Positions 9,997 to 22,388 of a stretch of 64,000 nt of DNA are shown here, piece by piece. The stretch is from positions 64,589,976-64,653,975 of the forward strand of contig CM055095.1 in assembly GCA_029204225.1 (NCBI GenBank), given 5' to 3'. The notes beneath the pieces were generated by a model. That model was not told where the DNA came from and made no database searches. It saw only the letters and a program-made list of their open reading frames with translations. Source of the DNA: Diphasiastrum complanatum. Its lineage: Eukaryota > Streptophyta > Lycopodiopsida > Lycopodiales > Lycopodiaceae. How positions within the stretch are numbered: position 1 is the stretch's first letter; each line of letters begins with the position of its first letter. A program made the position numbers and the translations under genes.

Positions 9997-10639
9997 AAAA
10001 CACTTGAAATGATGAGGGAAACAATAGATTATGATTTCATAAGATTAGCACAAGTTGAACCGTCAAAAATCTATGCTTGAACCTCACTAAATGGCCCAAA
10101 TCCTTGAAGAAGGCTTCACACGTGTGAGAGTACGGCCTACCACAGTCTGAGTACTGTACACTAGACCTACATTCAATACTATAATCATTAGTAATCACAA
10201 GTACTCAAACAATTATAAACATAGAGAGCAATTGCACCATTCTGAGAGAAAAAACATGAAATTGCTTGATTGACTTTGGTGAGATATCATCACCTATATA
10301 TACATGATCCATCACGGTTTTGGGGAGGTATGAGTAGCCCTAAACCTATCCCTAATGCTAATTTTGGTGGATCTTTCATCCCTACCAAGTTAGGGTTGGA
10401 ATCTTGGAGATCCCTCAACAATGCAAAAATTATCAAAAATAGCTCCTATTTTTTCTCCCTTGTATCTAAGCATAATTTGGACTCATTCCAAAGGTTCTAA
10501 CACTTAGGTCTACTTGAGAACATCCTTATGAATGGAATCCTATGCTATTTGGCACGTGTGACAAGCCACATCATGACCATCTAACTATTTACAAGTCATA
10601 TGACCAAAACTAGTCAAGCTAGAATTGTGAATTTTTAAC
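9997..10639. mobile_element. 643-bp insertion in copia C, probable solo LTR
   Basis: It separates the RT frame (ends 9985) from the gag-linker frame. Identical 5-base ATCCT flanks it at 9992-9996 and 10640-10644, the size of an LTR-element target duplication. It contains two CACGTG motifs (10119, 10553), TCTGAGTAC and CTATATATAC, an order also seen in the copia C LTR, but has no protein coding. The termini are not TG...CA, so a solo LTR with mutated ends is an inference. Confidence 0.6.
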
Positions 10640-11343
10640 ATCCTTGTCCTTGTTGATCTTCTTGGCACCCTTGGACTTGGAGTAGGTTCCACTTGGTCTT
10701 CATCTTCATGAAGCTCCTCCTCATCCATAGCATGATCTTTGACAAGTTGAGTGTTGTTGGAAGTCAAATGTCCCTTTTTTCCACAAAAGAAACACTTTAG
10801 CTTCTTCTTGTCCTTCTTGCTCTTGCCTTTGGAACTTGATGCTCCATATTTGCTCTCCATCTCCATGTCTTGAGTCTTCTTGGATGGAAACTTCTTCTTC
10901 TTGCCTTTCAAAGAAAAGTTAGCTTTTTCATCACCATCATTCAAAGATAAGGAACTCATCCTACTTTTGATATGAAGCATTCTACTCTCCTCACTAACAA
11001 GCACACTTTGAAGTTTTTCAATACTAGGAAGTGAATCTTGAATAGCAAAGGTTTGAACAAGATTGGAATGATCATCTCCTAATCCATTCAAAATGATTTG
11101 AACTAACTCATCATCTTTGATTTTATCATCTATAGAAGACAACTCCTTATTCAAAGATTTGATCCGAAAGACATAATTTTGGGCACTTTCACTACTTCCT
11201 TTCATGCTTTGAAGAATTTGATTCCTCAGCATGAGTATCCTTGAAGTGTTTTTGGATCCATAAATTGCTTTTAATGAATCCCATGCGTCTTTGGATCTGG
11301 TACAAGATGAGATTTTCTTCAAAAGTTCATTACTTACATTCAT
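10640..11343 (-). pseudogene. Copia element C gag fused to the integrase-RT linker
   Basis: Minus-strand open frame of about 235 codons before it enters the 643-bp insertion. It starts mid-gag (KDAWDSLKAIYGSKNTSRIL, then SLNKELSSIDDKIKDDELV, typical of copia gag UBN2 domains) and lacks the usual first 50 or so residues. A Lys-rich stretch leads to one zinc knuckle, CFFCGKKGHLTSNN, in which the last Cys of CX2CX4HX4C is replaced by Asn. It then jumps to an acidic Pro-rich segment ending RVPRRSTRTRM, which normally lies between integrase and RT. Protease and integrase are therefore deleted in frame. The result resembles a non-autonomous gag-RT derivative. Confidence 0.85.
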
Positions 11344-11352
11344 CTTTATGCA

Positions 11353-11910
11353 ATGTAATAATCTTCTAGAAGCAAAGACTCGCCTACTTCAGCTATTTCC
11401 ACACGTGTGAGCTGTCCTCTACACATGGGATGTGACACCTATTCAAAATTTCTGGCTCATGCAATCATTAGATTGGTGCCATGTCATATCTCTAGAAAAC
11501 TAGTTTTTGGCCATTTTAGCCACTAGAACTTGAATTAAATCATATGTACAACATATATGATTATGGTACATGAAAAGTACACTAGTTTCACACGTGGGAA
11601 CAGGCTCCACACATGTGTGTCTATCCTATATACAAGATTTTTGGCCTCTACCAAGCTTATTTTTGTATTTTTCACAAATTTTTGGCTCGTGCAATCATTA
11701 GATTGGTGCCATGTGTCATATCTCTAGAAAACTAGTTCTTGGCCATTTTAGCCACTAGAACTTGAATTAAATCATGTGTACAACATATATGATTATGGTA
11801 CATGACAAGTAAACTAGTTTCACACGTGGGAACAGGATCCACACATGTGTGTTTATCCTATATACAAGATTTTTGGCCTCTACCAAGCTTATTTTTGATT
11901 TTTCACAACT
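11353..11910 (-). mobile_element. 5' LTR-derived sequence of copia C with internal tandem repeat
   Basis: 11355-11595 matches the 3' LTR at 8060-8300. A segment of about 235-245 bp (GCTCATGCAATCATTAGATT to GCTTATTTTTG) is then repeated head to tail at roughly 11445-11680 and 11685-11908. CACGTG occurs at 11402, 11591 and 11823. The gag frame starts immediately next to it, with no leader or primer-binding site, indicating a deletion across that junction. Confidence 0.7.
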
Positions 11911-11914
11911 ATAT

Positions 11915-12212
11915 CTCACACTTTGTATAGTGTGCTCAAGATGTCCCAGACCTTTTTCAATGTTTGGGCCTCAGATACATGGCCGATCTGGGTATTCGTA
12001 ATGTTGAGGATGATCAGCACGAAAGCCTTTCCATCCTTCAGCTTCCATTTGGCGATTGCTGCGTTGTCTGCTTCGGGTTTCCCTTATGCGACTGTAACAA
12101 CGTCATACAATTCTTTAGCCATTAGTACAGTTTTCATCTTAAATTTACACAGATGGTAATTGGCTCCATCAATCTTGATCATGATACAACTGGCTTTCCC
12201 TTGGGAATCCAT
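11915..12212 (-). pseudogene. Copia element D gag, N-terminal fragment
   Basis: Minus-strand translation from 12212 starts MDSQGKASCIMIKIDGANYH, then CKFKMKTVLMAKELYDVV and a region with KAFVLIILNI and TLKKVWDIL. This is the layout of the DUF4219/UBN2 N-terminus of copia gag (a G-x-NYxxWKxxMK-like start). It holds at least one in-frame stop and is cut at about 11912 by copia C LTR sequence. About 140 bp upstream on the same strand lies the primer-binding site and 5' LTR of the same element. Confidence 0.75.
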
Positions 12213-12354
12213 GTGGAAGATTAGTCTAAGTGATAGGAAAGACTATCAGTGACTTAAGTATGCAAATGTAGTGCTGAATCACAAAACAAGAAGACAATTA
12301 CTCTATCGGCTAATAGAGTCTTGTACTGTGGAAGCTTATCAGGCTAGAAAAATG

Positions 12355-12366
12355 GCTCTGATACCA
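12355..12366 (-). other. Primer-binding site of copia D
   Basis: Minus strand reads TGGTATCAGAGC, complementary to the 3' end of plant initiator tRNA-Met, directly after the LTR terminus CAACA. Confidence 0.9.
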
Positions 12367-13598
12367 TGTTGGAGAAAGTGGGTGTGTGAGTGTGAGAAAA
12401 TAAAAATAGCTCGAAAAGAAATGGACATGAAATGAAGCGAACTCAAAACTTGAACGAGAAACGAACTCGAATGGAAAGTATTCATGCGCAGCAGAATGAG
12501 CTATATTACTCTTTCCGTAAGCATGACTACGCCTATCAGAAACGAACAGAACATTAGTGATAAAAATCACGGTCGATCTGATTACGTAGCCAAACATCAA
12601 GCAACAAAACATTAGAAGAATAATTTGTCGTGAACAGCTAGACAAATTATTAGTCGCAAATGATTCGCGAAGAGCTAGACTGAGCTCGACTGATAATCAG
12701 TCACGAACTAGTTGTGAAAGGCAAGACTAAATATTAGTCGTCAACAATTAGACTAATAATAATTTGCTAAGAACAAATTTCTAGATTGAGCAATAAGAGA
12801 GTCAGACAGAATGTAGAGAAGCATAGCGGTATTGACACAAATCTGAATGCAGAATAAGACAGCGCTGTTATCAGGTTAAGTACAGCAAAATATATACGTC
12901 AGTAATGCTATGGAGCACAAGACAATAGCGGACAAAACCGCGTGCTCTACAAAGCTAATTCAATCTATAAAAGGAATGAACCAGTTACTAACAATACAAA
13001 AGATACGCAAGGCATCTACTTTGTCTATCTCTGATAAGCTTCCGATGCTATTATTTGCACACACTCTGAATACGCAAGTGGTATTCAATATGTACACAAT
13101 TTTACAGATGTGCAGATGAAGAAAGTAGAAAGTGGATGTGTTGTCTGTAGGAGATTGTGGGTGGCTGCTGCATGAGAAGGCCACGACGTCAGCCTTTGCT
13201 GAAATGAACATTGGTGAAGATGCGAAAAATGCGACACTTTGACGAAATGCCTTAGGATTTGATTTACAGGGTGCCTTCACTTTTCCTAGGGCACCTTTGA
13301 CATTTTGTAAGGCAGTGAGTGTTGTCTGTTTTCCAGATCAGCGCGTCAGCCTGAGAGAGGTGTTTTCTTCTCACAAATTGACTACTATAATTCTTCCTTG
13401 ACATGCACCTCACTAAGTGTTGCATTTAGGACTTGACTGGAATGTTTTCTGTATTCAATCTCCAATACATATAGCATGTTTGGTCTGATTACAAGAACTA
13501 ATTAGCTAAGCATTACAAGATTGTTTAAGCTAAAAACATAGCTAACTATTTCTTGCTACTCCGCTTAACTACCAGGGCTTAATAGTTGAGTCGTGACA
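12367..13598 (-). mobile_element. 5' LTR of copia element D (about 1.23 kb)
   Basis: On the plus strand it runs from TGTTGGAGAAAGTGG to GAGTCGTGACA, so the minus-strand LTR starts TGTCACGACTCAAC and ends CCAACA. The primer-binding site abuts it. Positions 12610-12775 hold degenerate subrepeats of AGTCGCGAAnAGCTAGACTAATAAT type (about 25 bp). 12555-13310 is matched by a second fragment at 51320-52150. Confidence 0.8.
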
Positions 13599-16100
13599 TT
13601 CAAACTGTCACACTCGTCGAGCTCTGATGACGTACTCGACATCCGACATGTCTGACTCAACTTTCGACTTTGTTCATAGCTGGGGTTGAGTCCTCATCGG
13701 GGACTTCGTTGGCGTCGGGCACTTCGGTCTCTTTTGCCTTGGTTTCCCTTCGCTGCCTTGTTGCCCTCGGGGACTTCGGCCACTTCAGTGTCATCGATGA
13801 CTTGGATTGAGGCTGGTGCCTTTGCAATGCATTGGCATCAGGGACTTCGGCTGAGTCGAAGACTTCGGCCTTGCCAATGACTCCGATTGTTGCTTGTGTA
13901 GAAATCCTGTGTATTTCTGCCGGTATGAACTCACAAACTAAGAGTGCTTTGTGGCTAGAAACACCAAGTTTTTTCACATTCTATCCAAACTTTGGGTTTG
14001 CTAAACAAATATCAATAATAAATATTCATATGATAAAAGTTGCCACTTGAGAGTGTTTATTGTGGTAGTCTTGAATCTTGGTTTGTGCGTGGAGTAGGAA
14101 AATATGGGAGCCCTTGGATCCTAGAAGTAAGTTGTGCAGATATTTACATAGTGATAATAATAATTATTATCGTTGCTAGCACACTCTCTTTTCTTGTGCA
14201 ACGAATAATAGAAGTATATTTCTATAAGAAAATGTACAAAAGGCTTGCTTGATCTTGAATGGCATCTTTGGTGAAGCACAAGTCGGGAGGACCTCATTTC
14301 AAAGCACTAAACATCTGAGTATTTTTTGTATTCTAACTAACAGTAGGTCATGGTATATACGATGATGTTTATTGGACCACATTGTGCACGACGACACTTT
14401 AATCATTCATGTATTGGGTGATGAAAATTCATGATAATCATTCATTGGAGATATAAATTGTGACATTTTTTAATCATGAACAATAATTTTCAGTTTTGTA
14501 TTATGGATGAATATTGTGTTTGGAAATGGCTATGCTAAGAACACTCATAAGTTAAGGCTCAAACATTATTTACAACTGCACATTATTGGACTACCAGCTC
14601 TAACATTTAAACTTTACTTCATTGTTGGTGTAAGTCTTTTCTTGTAATTCATAAAAATTATTTTATTCAACAAGTCAATGTTCTAACTAAAATAGGCTAC
14701 TGTAAGAATTGCTTAGCTACCACCCTTTTTCTCATAGAAATCTATGTGGGATGAAACTAATGTATACATATCCATATAGGGTGCAAAAAGTCCTAATATC
14801 ATTATGTTGAAAGAAAAAAAAAATCATCATTATAAAAGAGAAGAAACTAAAGTTCACATGCCATCAACAACTCACATGCTACAACTTTAATATCATTGAG
14901 GCCAATATTTGAACAAAGAATAGATGAACATGGGCTACATTCATTGTTGAGGTTTTGTGGGTCCTCATCTATGGTAAGCCTAAAACTTAGTTTATATCCA
15001 CCTATAGTTTGAAATTTATGAATATCATGCACATGCAAACATTAGTTTATGCATGATAAAGACTATTTATGTATATGTATATGACTTTTTCCTTTAGGTC
15101 GATCTCAAATCTTTTTGTTGCTTTTTTGAATTTCTATACATTGGATGATCATACCGAATGATGAGATGTAGCAAAATAGTTTATTATTTCAAAGTTATGT
15201 ACCTTACTATAATGATTTGCATCTCTTTTTTCTAGAGCCTAGTTGGTGTATGTACTTATATATACAATATATGTACTTTTGATTAGTAGTTGAAGAAACT
15301 CAAATGCAAAACCAACTAAAAGCCAGGACTTGACAGTTTGTAAGTAGATTATTGCAGGTTTTATAAGTTTATTTTGACAAGCTTTGCTAGTTGTGGCAAT
15401 CAATGTTTATTGAGGAAAAAATAAAACATAGTAGGAATTTTTTTTTTTAATGTACACATTTGATGCAAATTATGCAAATTTTGGTCTTGGATTCAATTAT
15501 GCCACACGATACATAGCAAGCAACATTTGTCTAATCAATGTTGTAATGCAATGGATGGGTTTAAGGTTTAAGGTGAAAGAGAATCACAAAGAAAATTTGT
15601 TCAAAATATGGTGCATATATTAAAAGGAAAGCAAAGCACAGTCCATTCATACAATATTGTTAACTATGCTTTTTGTTTCAATGGCACGTCAATAATTCAG
15701 TATTGGATGTGAAAACATTCTATTGTTTGGCGTAATATATTACATATTAGATTTCATGTTCATCAAACATGGGTTGATGAATGGATATGTTCTCGTTCAC
15801 ATCTAATCCCAAACTCTCAAGTAAACATAGTACATATATTTACATGAAACATTTCTTTTACTCACAATATGTTGGTGGAAGTCCATGCTTATGGTCGATG
15901 GCTCTTTAGCATAGTAACCTTGTGTCTTGTCACGACTTCACGACTGTCCAAGCTTTCAATGACATGAACTTCATTCTTCTCAAATAAGAATCTAGTGATT
16001 TGTTCATATCACAATCAATACTACCTATAGCAAATTCAAACAAATTGTTCATCAAAAAGTGTGATTCTTCCTAGAAATGTGGCAAACCCATATCCTCTAT
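13599..16100. other. AT-rich stretch without supported genes
   Basis: No convincing gene is seen. A 106-codon minus-strand frame (13657-13977) repeats EVPDANxVPDE-like peptides because the DNA repeats GGGACTTCGG-type units at about 13700, 13770 and 13840. It has no recognisable domain and may be the remnant of a retroelement Pro-rich region. From 14050 to 16100 the DNA is AT-rich with stops in all frames. Confidence 0.6.
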
Positions 16101-16129
16101 GCATTGGCCTCTAACTCCTCTTTTATTAA

Positions 16130-16640
16130 CGACACTGGTTGACAAGTAGAAGATAGATTTTGTAGGTCTGATTAGACCCACCAAACAAAGAATCACATAA
16201 CACTATACTCTAGTTGCAACAAACTATAGAACTGAAATAGTAGAAGTAGAAGCAACCACAAAGGATGGTGCTAAAACTGTAGCATACTTTTTTATCTAAA
16301 TATAATATCATCATATATGGATGCTCATTGAAATGGGTTAGTAGTCAAGAAAATCATTTTCTTAATAAGATAATTAGAGAGGCAATTGACTATTTTATGA
16401 TATCTCAGAAAATTACCACTCTCTACAACCCCAAAGCCGATGGATGCACTAAGTGCACTTATGGTATTTTGTGTAAGATCTTATATAATATCACAAATAT
16501 GCACTCTTATGATTCAGATAACAAATTACCATTAGTATTATAGGTGTATAGAAATACAAAAAGGACCATTACAAAGAATATACCATATTACATGCATATG
16601 TGGCTGCCAAATGAGTCCTTCATTCAATGAAAATCTAGCT
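16130..16640 (+). pseudogene. Decayed gypsy integrase core
   Basis: Plus-strand translation gives DFVGLIRPTKQ, LVATNYRTEIVEVEATT (normally a TDYxTKWxEA motif), KTVAYF, then SQENHFLNKIIREAIDYFMI (normally SDQGxHF), TTLYNPKADG (normally TPYxPQxNGQAE) and NKLPLVL. The order matches the Ty3/gypsy integrase core. Key residues are lost: the DQG Asp is not in place and GQAE is GCTK. Stops and a frame change lie near 16300 and after 16540. It is an old, dead copy of the same broad lineage as element G. Confidence 0.75.
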
Positions 16641-16724
16641 TGGATACTCGAATATCCAAAGCTAGCAGTTGCATGTGCCTATATCACCAAATGTGCAGCA
16701 GTGAGACCATGTTCATGAAAAGGA

Positions 16725-18250
16725 ATGCAAATTGCAGATCAGATCAGTAGGCCCATACGAACATCACCTGCCAGTTCCTCACAACAACTACAACTGATGG
16801 ATACTCAATCTCTACAAGTGCAATCACCTGCTGCTACAAGATCCCAGTCCCAATCACCACCCGGAACATTGCCACTAGTGACATCATCCCCTCGCGTCCA
16901 ACAAGCAATTGATTCTGTGGTCGACTTCCAACAACCACCATAGCCAACAGATTCAGGGGAGGGAGAATGGGAGCTATCTGCAACCACGCAAGTGGAAGGT
17001 ACACTTGCAGTCGATCCCACTCAAGAAGACAGACGGGCAATCCAAAGGGACTCAACTAGGAGGAGAACCCCAGTCATAAACCTCGGGTTTCGAGCATCGG
17101 GAGATGAAGATCCTTGAGGGGAAAGTACAAGAATTGGAAAATTAGTCTTCTCCTTCAACCACTCCTACATCCACATCGTCCACACTCCATCATCCAGTTC
17201 TCTTGCCACAACATCTGTATCTACTTCCATGTCTGTTATATCATCCACACCATCTACCAATATCACTACCACCACAACTTCCATCATCAGAATACCACCA
17301 CCACCTTACCTTACATCTTTCTGTTATTCCATCATCTCACTATTCATCTCTTTTCAGGCCCTGGTAGTCTTACCGAGACAGTTAAAAGGTCATTACAATG
17401 TCTGGCAGATACCAACTACCACCTACATTGGTTGGTCAATCAGAAAGAAAGCAGGGGACGTTCCAAGAATAGATAATAAAAAATTAAGAAAAAAAAAGAA
17501 TCAAAGATCTCCAACTGAAAAGGCCAATACCAAAGAAAAGATCGAGAAGCAGACATGATCTTGGCCGAGTCTCAACAAATAACGGATCAAAGGAAAAGAT
17601 GAAGACGATAGTGGACCTGTAGGATAAAGTGAGCTCCATACCAAGTAAATGGTGATCAAAGCTCGAAACTACAAAGATTTGAAGTTGCAACTATAATATT
17701 GTCATTTCCTGCACCTTCCACCAAAACCCTTGGCATGTTTCCGTACCATCGTCAACCTATCCATCTCAATATGTTCTTACCACCAATTTCATAACCCCTT
17801 GAAGACTGATAACCCAAGGTTTGTGCAACCTACCAATTGAAGGTTCTCCACTTCTCGTCAAAACAAGAGTGTCGATGAGGTCGGCGGGACTTTGACTGGA
17901 AGAAGAACTGAGGAAACACCTAGAAGCAGAAACGAAAGTACAAAGAATGCCAAGGCAATTGATGAATATCTGACAAGACTTACAAGAAAATTGTCCAAGA
18001 AATCCAAGGAAAATATCCAAAGGCAACTTTCAAAGGACAATATGTTCAGATGATCAAGAGTTGGTATACATACAAGCTTATACCAGTGGTTAGGCCTTAC
18101 TTTGGACCTATTCCGTGGGGCATAAAAATGAGATTCATCACATTTAAAGCCATCGAAAAGGAGATAAACTACGAGAAATCTCTTGACAAAAAGAAAGCTG
18201 AAAAGAACAAACAAGAGACTCTTGATTACACAAGGCTATCTAAGTAGGAA
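16725..18250 (+). pseudogene. Unrecognised coding-like remnant, Ser/Thr/Pro- and Lys-rich
   Basis: Successive plus-strand frames follow the integrase remnant: 16725-16943 (Gln/Ser/Pro-rich), a Pro/Thr-rich part to 17560, then 17990-18247 containing VVRPYFGPIPWGIKMRFITF and a Lys/Glu-rich end. Composition suggests a retroelement linker or gag-like protein, but no domain was recognised. Frame changes and stops near 16943, 17110, 17558 and 18030 show that it is not functional as it stands. Confidence 0.35.
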
Positions 18251-19489
18251 ATCGGGTTCCTGACATATTCTAGATCCGAGCTACCATTGTCAATCAAGGA
18301 TCAAAATGAGGTCATAGGTGTGCCTTTGACAGGTAGGTACATCATTGTTATACTACAACTAGATTCTGTGACTGAGCCATTGCATATAGATTTGTAACCA
18401 TGTGATTCTTGCCAAACTGAATCTCTGTCAAACACTATCGAGCTAACATTCGAACAAAGAACCATTGCTAAACGTTGTCAAGCTTCCACTGTGACAGCCG
18501 AGTAGATGCCATCCATAGTAGAATCATTCATGAAAAATTCTACTGCAACATGGTTGGCCATTGATAAGCAGGTTTTGTGAGGTAGAATCATTGCTAGCTA
18601 ACAAAGAAGATGCTTCAACTAACAAAAAAACAAAAAAACCCTTTGTAAAAAATGTCCAGAATCTCACAGTAGCCCAAAACACCTAGACAACCTTCGCCCA
18701 ACTCCATTTTCAGCATCAGAGCCATCTTGGAGGTCAGTGAAGGTTTATACTGAGTGTACGGTCTCTGGCAAAGGTTCTTAGACACCAAAAATAGGAATTT
18801 GCCATCGGAACCCTCGCCAACTCCAATATCTGCAAAAGTACTTATTGTAAACGAAGAAGCCAGTTTGCCAATATCTACTTTTCCATGTTTTATAGCTTCA
18901 ATGAAGTCGGCGCCGATTAATATTGAGAAAATGAAAGTTCCCAGTGCTCAGAGAAAAGTCTAAGTCCTTGGAACCTTAGCCAACCTTCATAAACCCTTGC
19001 CAGTATATCATTAATCTTTGTCGAATAGTCATAAAACATTGTTCTGAAGTATCTGTGAAGTCAGCGAAGGTTAATATTACCTAGAACTAGTCCGACGAAT
19101 GTTTTCAGCTCTCAAAAGTGCTAAATTGCCTTCTGAAACTTCACCAGACTATCTCTCGCCATGAGAATCTTTGCCTAACCCAACCCACTAATCTCAATTT
19201 GTACTTCCTTGCAAGCGGCAAAGGTAAATCTCCATCATAAGGTAGTGGCAAAGGTTCCCAACGCTAATCGCGCCCAAATTGCTTTCGGAACCTTTGTTGA
19301 ACCATCCTTCACCTACAAGAACCCTCGTCAAGTGCTCTCTAAAGTGGTAATACACTATGATAAATCATATATCAGTTAGGCGAAGGTTCCTATTAAGAAA
19401 ATCTGAAAAAATCCAAAAAAATTGTTGAAACTACTAGTGACTTGACCCACGAAATACCCGTTCAATCCTATACAAGTAATACCGTTTAG
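18251..19489. repeat. Non-coding stretch with repeated CTTCGCC/CCTCGCC motifs
   Basis: From about 18660 to 19400 the motifs AACCCTCGCCA, AACCTTCGCC, GGCAAAGGTTC and GCGAAGGTTC recur on both strands every 40-90 bases. The same motif family recurs at 28380-28560 and 30780-31090 beside gypsy G. It probably belongs to LTR or untranslated retroelement DNA. No gene is supported. Confidence 0.5.
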
Positions 19490-20042
19490 TGTTGGGGGCC
19501 AGCACAGTTTCCCAGGCCCCTACGTCGAGGCCTCAGCGGGGAGGCCCCGGACCCCACCCGCCCCAGCACCATTAGGCCCGAGCACCTTCCCTCAAGCTAT
19601 GCACCTTTCCAAGGGGAACACAAATGAAATAGAATGATAATTCTCCAAAATAGAGAGCAAGATAGCTTAATCTCAAAAGTGTAATTTACAATGCAAATAC
19701 CTCTCCTTTTATGGCAAGGAGGGTCTTCCATAAGTGTCTACTAACTTGTGGGACTAATCTGTTCCTAGCCTTTCTAAAACTTCTAACTTAGGATTTAGAA
19801 CTTCAATTTTCTTAACTTAGGACAACTTAAGATAAAATATTTCTAATCTTAAGTTTTCTAAGTCTAAGTTCTAAATCTAAGTTTAAGCTATTTTATTATT
19901 ATTTAAGCTTCTACTCATGGACTTACAAAACACATGCCATGGCTTGAAGTTTATTGACAGATACTCATACATGGTCTTACAAAACACATGCCACGGAGTT
20001 TTATTTATTTTTATTTTCTCTGTGTTAGCACAGTTGCTAACA
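19490..20042 (-). mobile_element. 3' LTR of gypsy element F (553 bp)
   Basis: On the plus strand it runs TGTTGGGGGCCAGC to CAGTTGCTAACA. The minus-strand LTR starts TGTTAGCAACTGTGC, directly after a polypurine tract TGAGGGGGATAA (20043-20054 on plus as its complement). A second copy in opposite orientation starts at 35099 and continues after copia B at 41216. It contains two direct copies of ACTTACAAAACACATGCCA-like sequence, at 19920 and 19975. The base 5' of the LTR ends in TTTAG; no matching second flank is available because the 5' end of F is missing. Confidence 0.8.
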
Positions 20043-20054
20043 TTATCCCCCTCA

Positions 20055-20704
20055 TGGGATTGGTGGTCCCACACCAATCAACGCCTTTTCGTCCTAGATT
20101 TTTTGTGCTTCTTGGAGGCGAGACTGTTGCTGTCGGGAGTGGTAGATGGTCGTCCCGATGCCCTCCATCATTTGCCACCATAATTTGTTCGGGAAGGGCA
20201 TGGGTGTGTAATAATGGAGCATACCCTGGAGAAAGTTATGGGTTTTCCATAGCTCCACCATATCAACATGCAAGGCGGAAGTAAGTGCAGTGCAATAATA
20301 GAGCCTTGCAGTTGATATGGTCGTCTTGCATGTGCAAGGGTTTATTGATGTCCAGGGAAATTGGGGGTAACCCTCGATCCCAAAAACCTCTGATTCTGCC
20401 AGAAATGCCACCATGCCGCAATTATCCGCAAAATATCTGACATCGCAATCAGGATAGCCATGGTGCTTCTGGTAGAAGACTCGGCAGTTGGTGTTGTAAG
20501 GCTATCTTCATAAGCTTTACTTCCGACGCCACTGGCGCCAACATTGTCCCCAGCGCCAGCAGCGCCCCTGTTGTCCCGGGCGCCAGCAGCGCCCCTGCTG
20601 CTCCCGGCGCCACTGTGACCAGAATCCAGCCGGCGCCAAGTCCCTATGGCTGAAAATCTTTGATCGATTCTAGCGAAGTCCAGAGAGCTCAGATCGATGT
20701 GCAA
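20055..20704 (-). pseudogene. Element F, last coding segment before the polypurine tract
   Basis: Minus-strand frames 20704-20342 and 20414-20094 overlap in different phases, consistent with one frameshifted coding segment. The last part (ARLYYCTALTSALHVDMVEL, then LHYYTPMPFPNKLWWQMMEG) is matched at protein level by the plus strand of 34840-35050 in copy F2, where stops interrupt it. Conservation in two copies suggests real coding, placed just before the 3' LTR. The upstream part holds a Gly/Ala repeat (RGAAGARDNRGAAGAGDN) that reflects GGCGCC-rich DNA. The function is not recognised. Confidence 0.5.
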
Positions 20705-22388
20705 TCACCTCACACAATCTAGGCATGATTAAAGGAAACCTGGGGATCAATAAAATCTAGAGAGAGAAAATGACTTTCTAGAAAGAGAAAATTCTAGAGA
20801 GAGAAAAATGTGCTTTACCAGCCTGGGTAGAGTGCTTGGTATGAGGAAGGGTACCGAATCCCACCAATACTATAGGGGGAGTGCGGGTTGCGACTCAAGG
20901 CGAGCTCCAACCAAGTCTCAACCTCCCTTGCTGGAATGTTGTCATGGCTCTCGCCTTGGCATGCTAGCGCCTTGGAGACTAAGGTCGGTCACACACTTGA
21001 AATGTAACCTTCTCAAATTTATCAGTAAAGTGGGATTTTTCTCAAACTGACTCTGATTACCTTCTGGGTTTCAGTGTTCAGTAAAAGCGCCAGTTGTAAG
21101 GCCGCTTCAAAATTTTTAAGTTGGCACATAGCTGAGGGTCGTATCCCGGGACGCCAACGGTATGCCGTCGGGACCATTCGGTCCGTGGCTCCAGCAGTAT
21201 GCTGTCGGGACCATTTGGTCCAGGAACTGGTTGTCTCCATATCTGTCGCGGCTTGTGGTTCTGAGTGTTCCTTGCATGAACGTGAATGGGTTAAGCTCTT
21301 GGGGAACGGGCACTAACCTGTCGGCTGAGTTGGATGGCTTGCTTGGGTGGAAGTTACCTGTTTATGGCTGTCCAGTCTGGCATGGCGCCAGGTTGGCTTC
21401 CAACGCTCATGACGAAGCTTTCAATTGGTTAAGTCTGATGTAAGTCAGACCTCTTTCTTGGAATGGATGTTACTCGTTTGTAACGAAGCTTCGAGTTGGT
21501 TAAATTTGATGTATGATCGGACGACTTGCTTGGAGGGAAGTCACCCACATCGGGACCCCCGATCTGGCATGGCGCCAGGTTGGATCTCAATGTTGATTTT
21601 TGGAACTTCAAGTTGGTTAAGTCTGATCGTTGTTGGCGAGTTGGCTGCTTGTATGTCAAGTGGGTTGGATGGCAAGAGTTGAAGGCTGGGAAGCTAAGTC
21701 GTGGTTCCCGGCTCCCTTTGGGATGCCTGCGCTAAAATTGGTAACCATGTCTTTGGCTAAGTTGCCAGTATCGACTCCTATGGCTTAGCCAAAAGATTCT
21801 GTTCTTGACCTTGGTGGCAGGAAATGGTTCTCGCCTCACTATTGGATAGTAATAAGGATTGGTGCGCATGTAGGAGGGAGCTTCGAGATACCGTGCCATC
21901 GAGGTCTTACTTTGCACGAAGAGCTGATGGTGCCAGAGAGGTTGTGGATCCAGGAGTTTGACTGTTGTTTTATGTGTTTGACACTGGTCCAAATCTGTCA
22001 GTATGTAGCCACCTCGCTCTTTTGTTGTTGGGTACTTCTTTGCAAACTCCTGAGAGATGCGCAACTCCTTGCTTGGTTCTGTGGGCGTGATTCTGTGCCG
22101 GATGGTGGGGGATTCAGAGGCAATCTCATGTGCGGTTTGTGAATTGAGATCAGGAGATAGAGGAGGCGAGGGGTTAGCTTCTACAATGCATTGTGATTCA
22201 GGTGAAAAGTGTCGTGGAATGAAGGTGGGGTTAGTGGTGTCGAGGGGGTTAGAAGCAGTGGAAGAGAAAAGAAAATGTTGGGAGCTGGTACCCCCAGAGC
22301 CCGATGGATTGGTTGGTGTTTGAGCTCCTTGCCCCAGGGGTTGGCTTTGAAATGCGGAGCCTTGAGTTGCAGGAGGAGACTGTTGAAA
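20705..22388 (-). mobile_element. Element F, region between accessory ORF and 3' end
   Basis: No recognisable domain. Local duplications include a 36-bp repeat at about 21160-21215 (TATGCnGTCGGGACCATT) and CTGGCATGGCGCCAGGTTGG at about 21380 and 21563. Minus-strand frames at 22064-21732 and 22459-22181 could continue the accessory ORF after frameshifts, but this is not proved. Confidence 0.4.
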
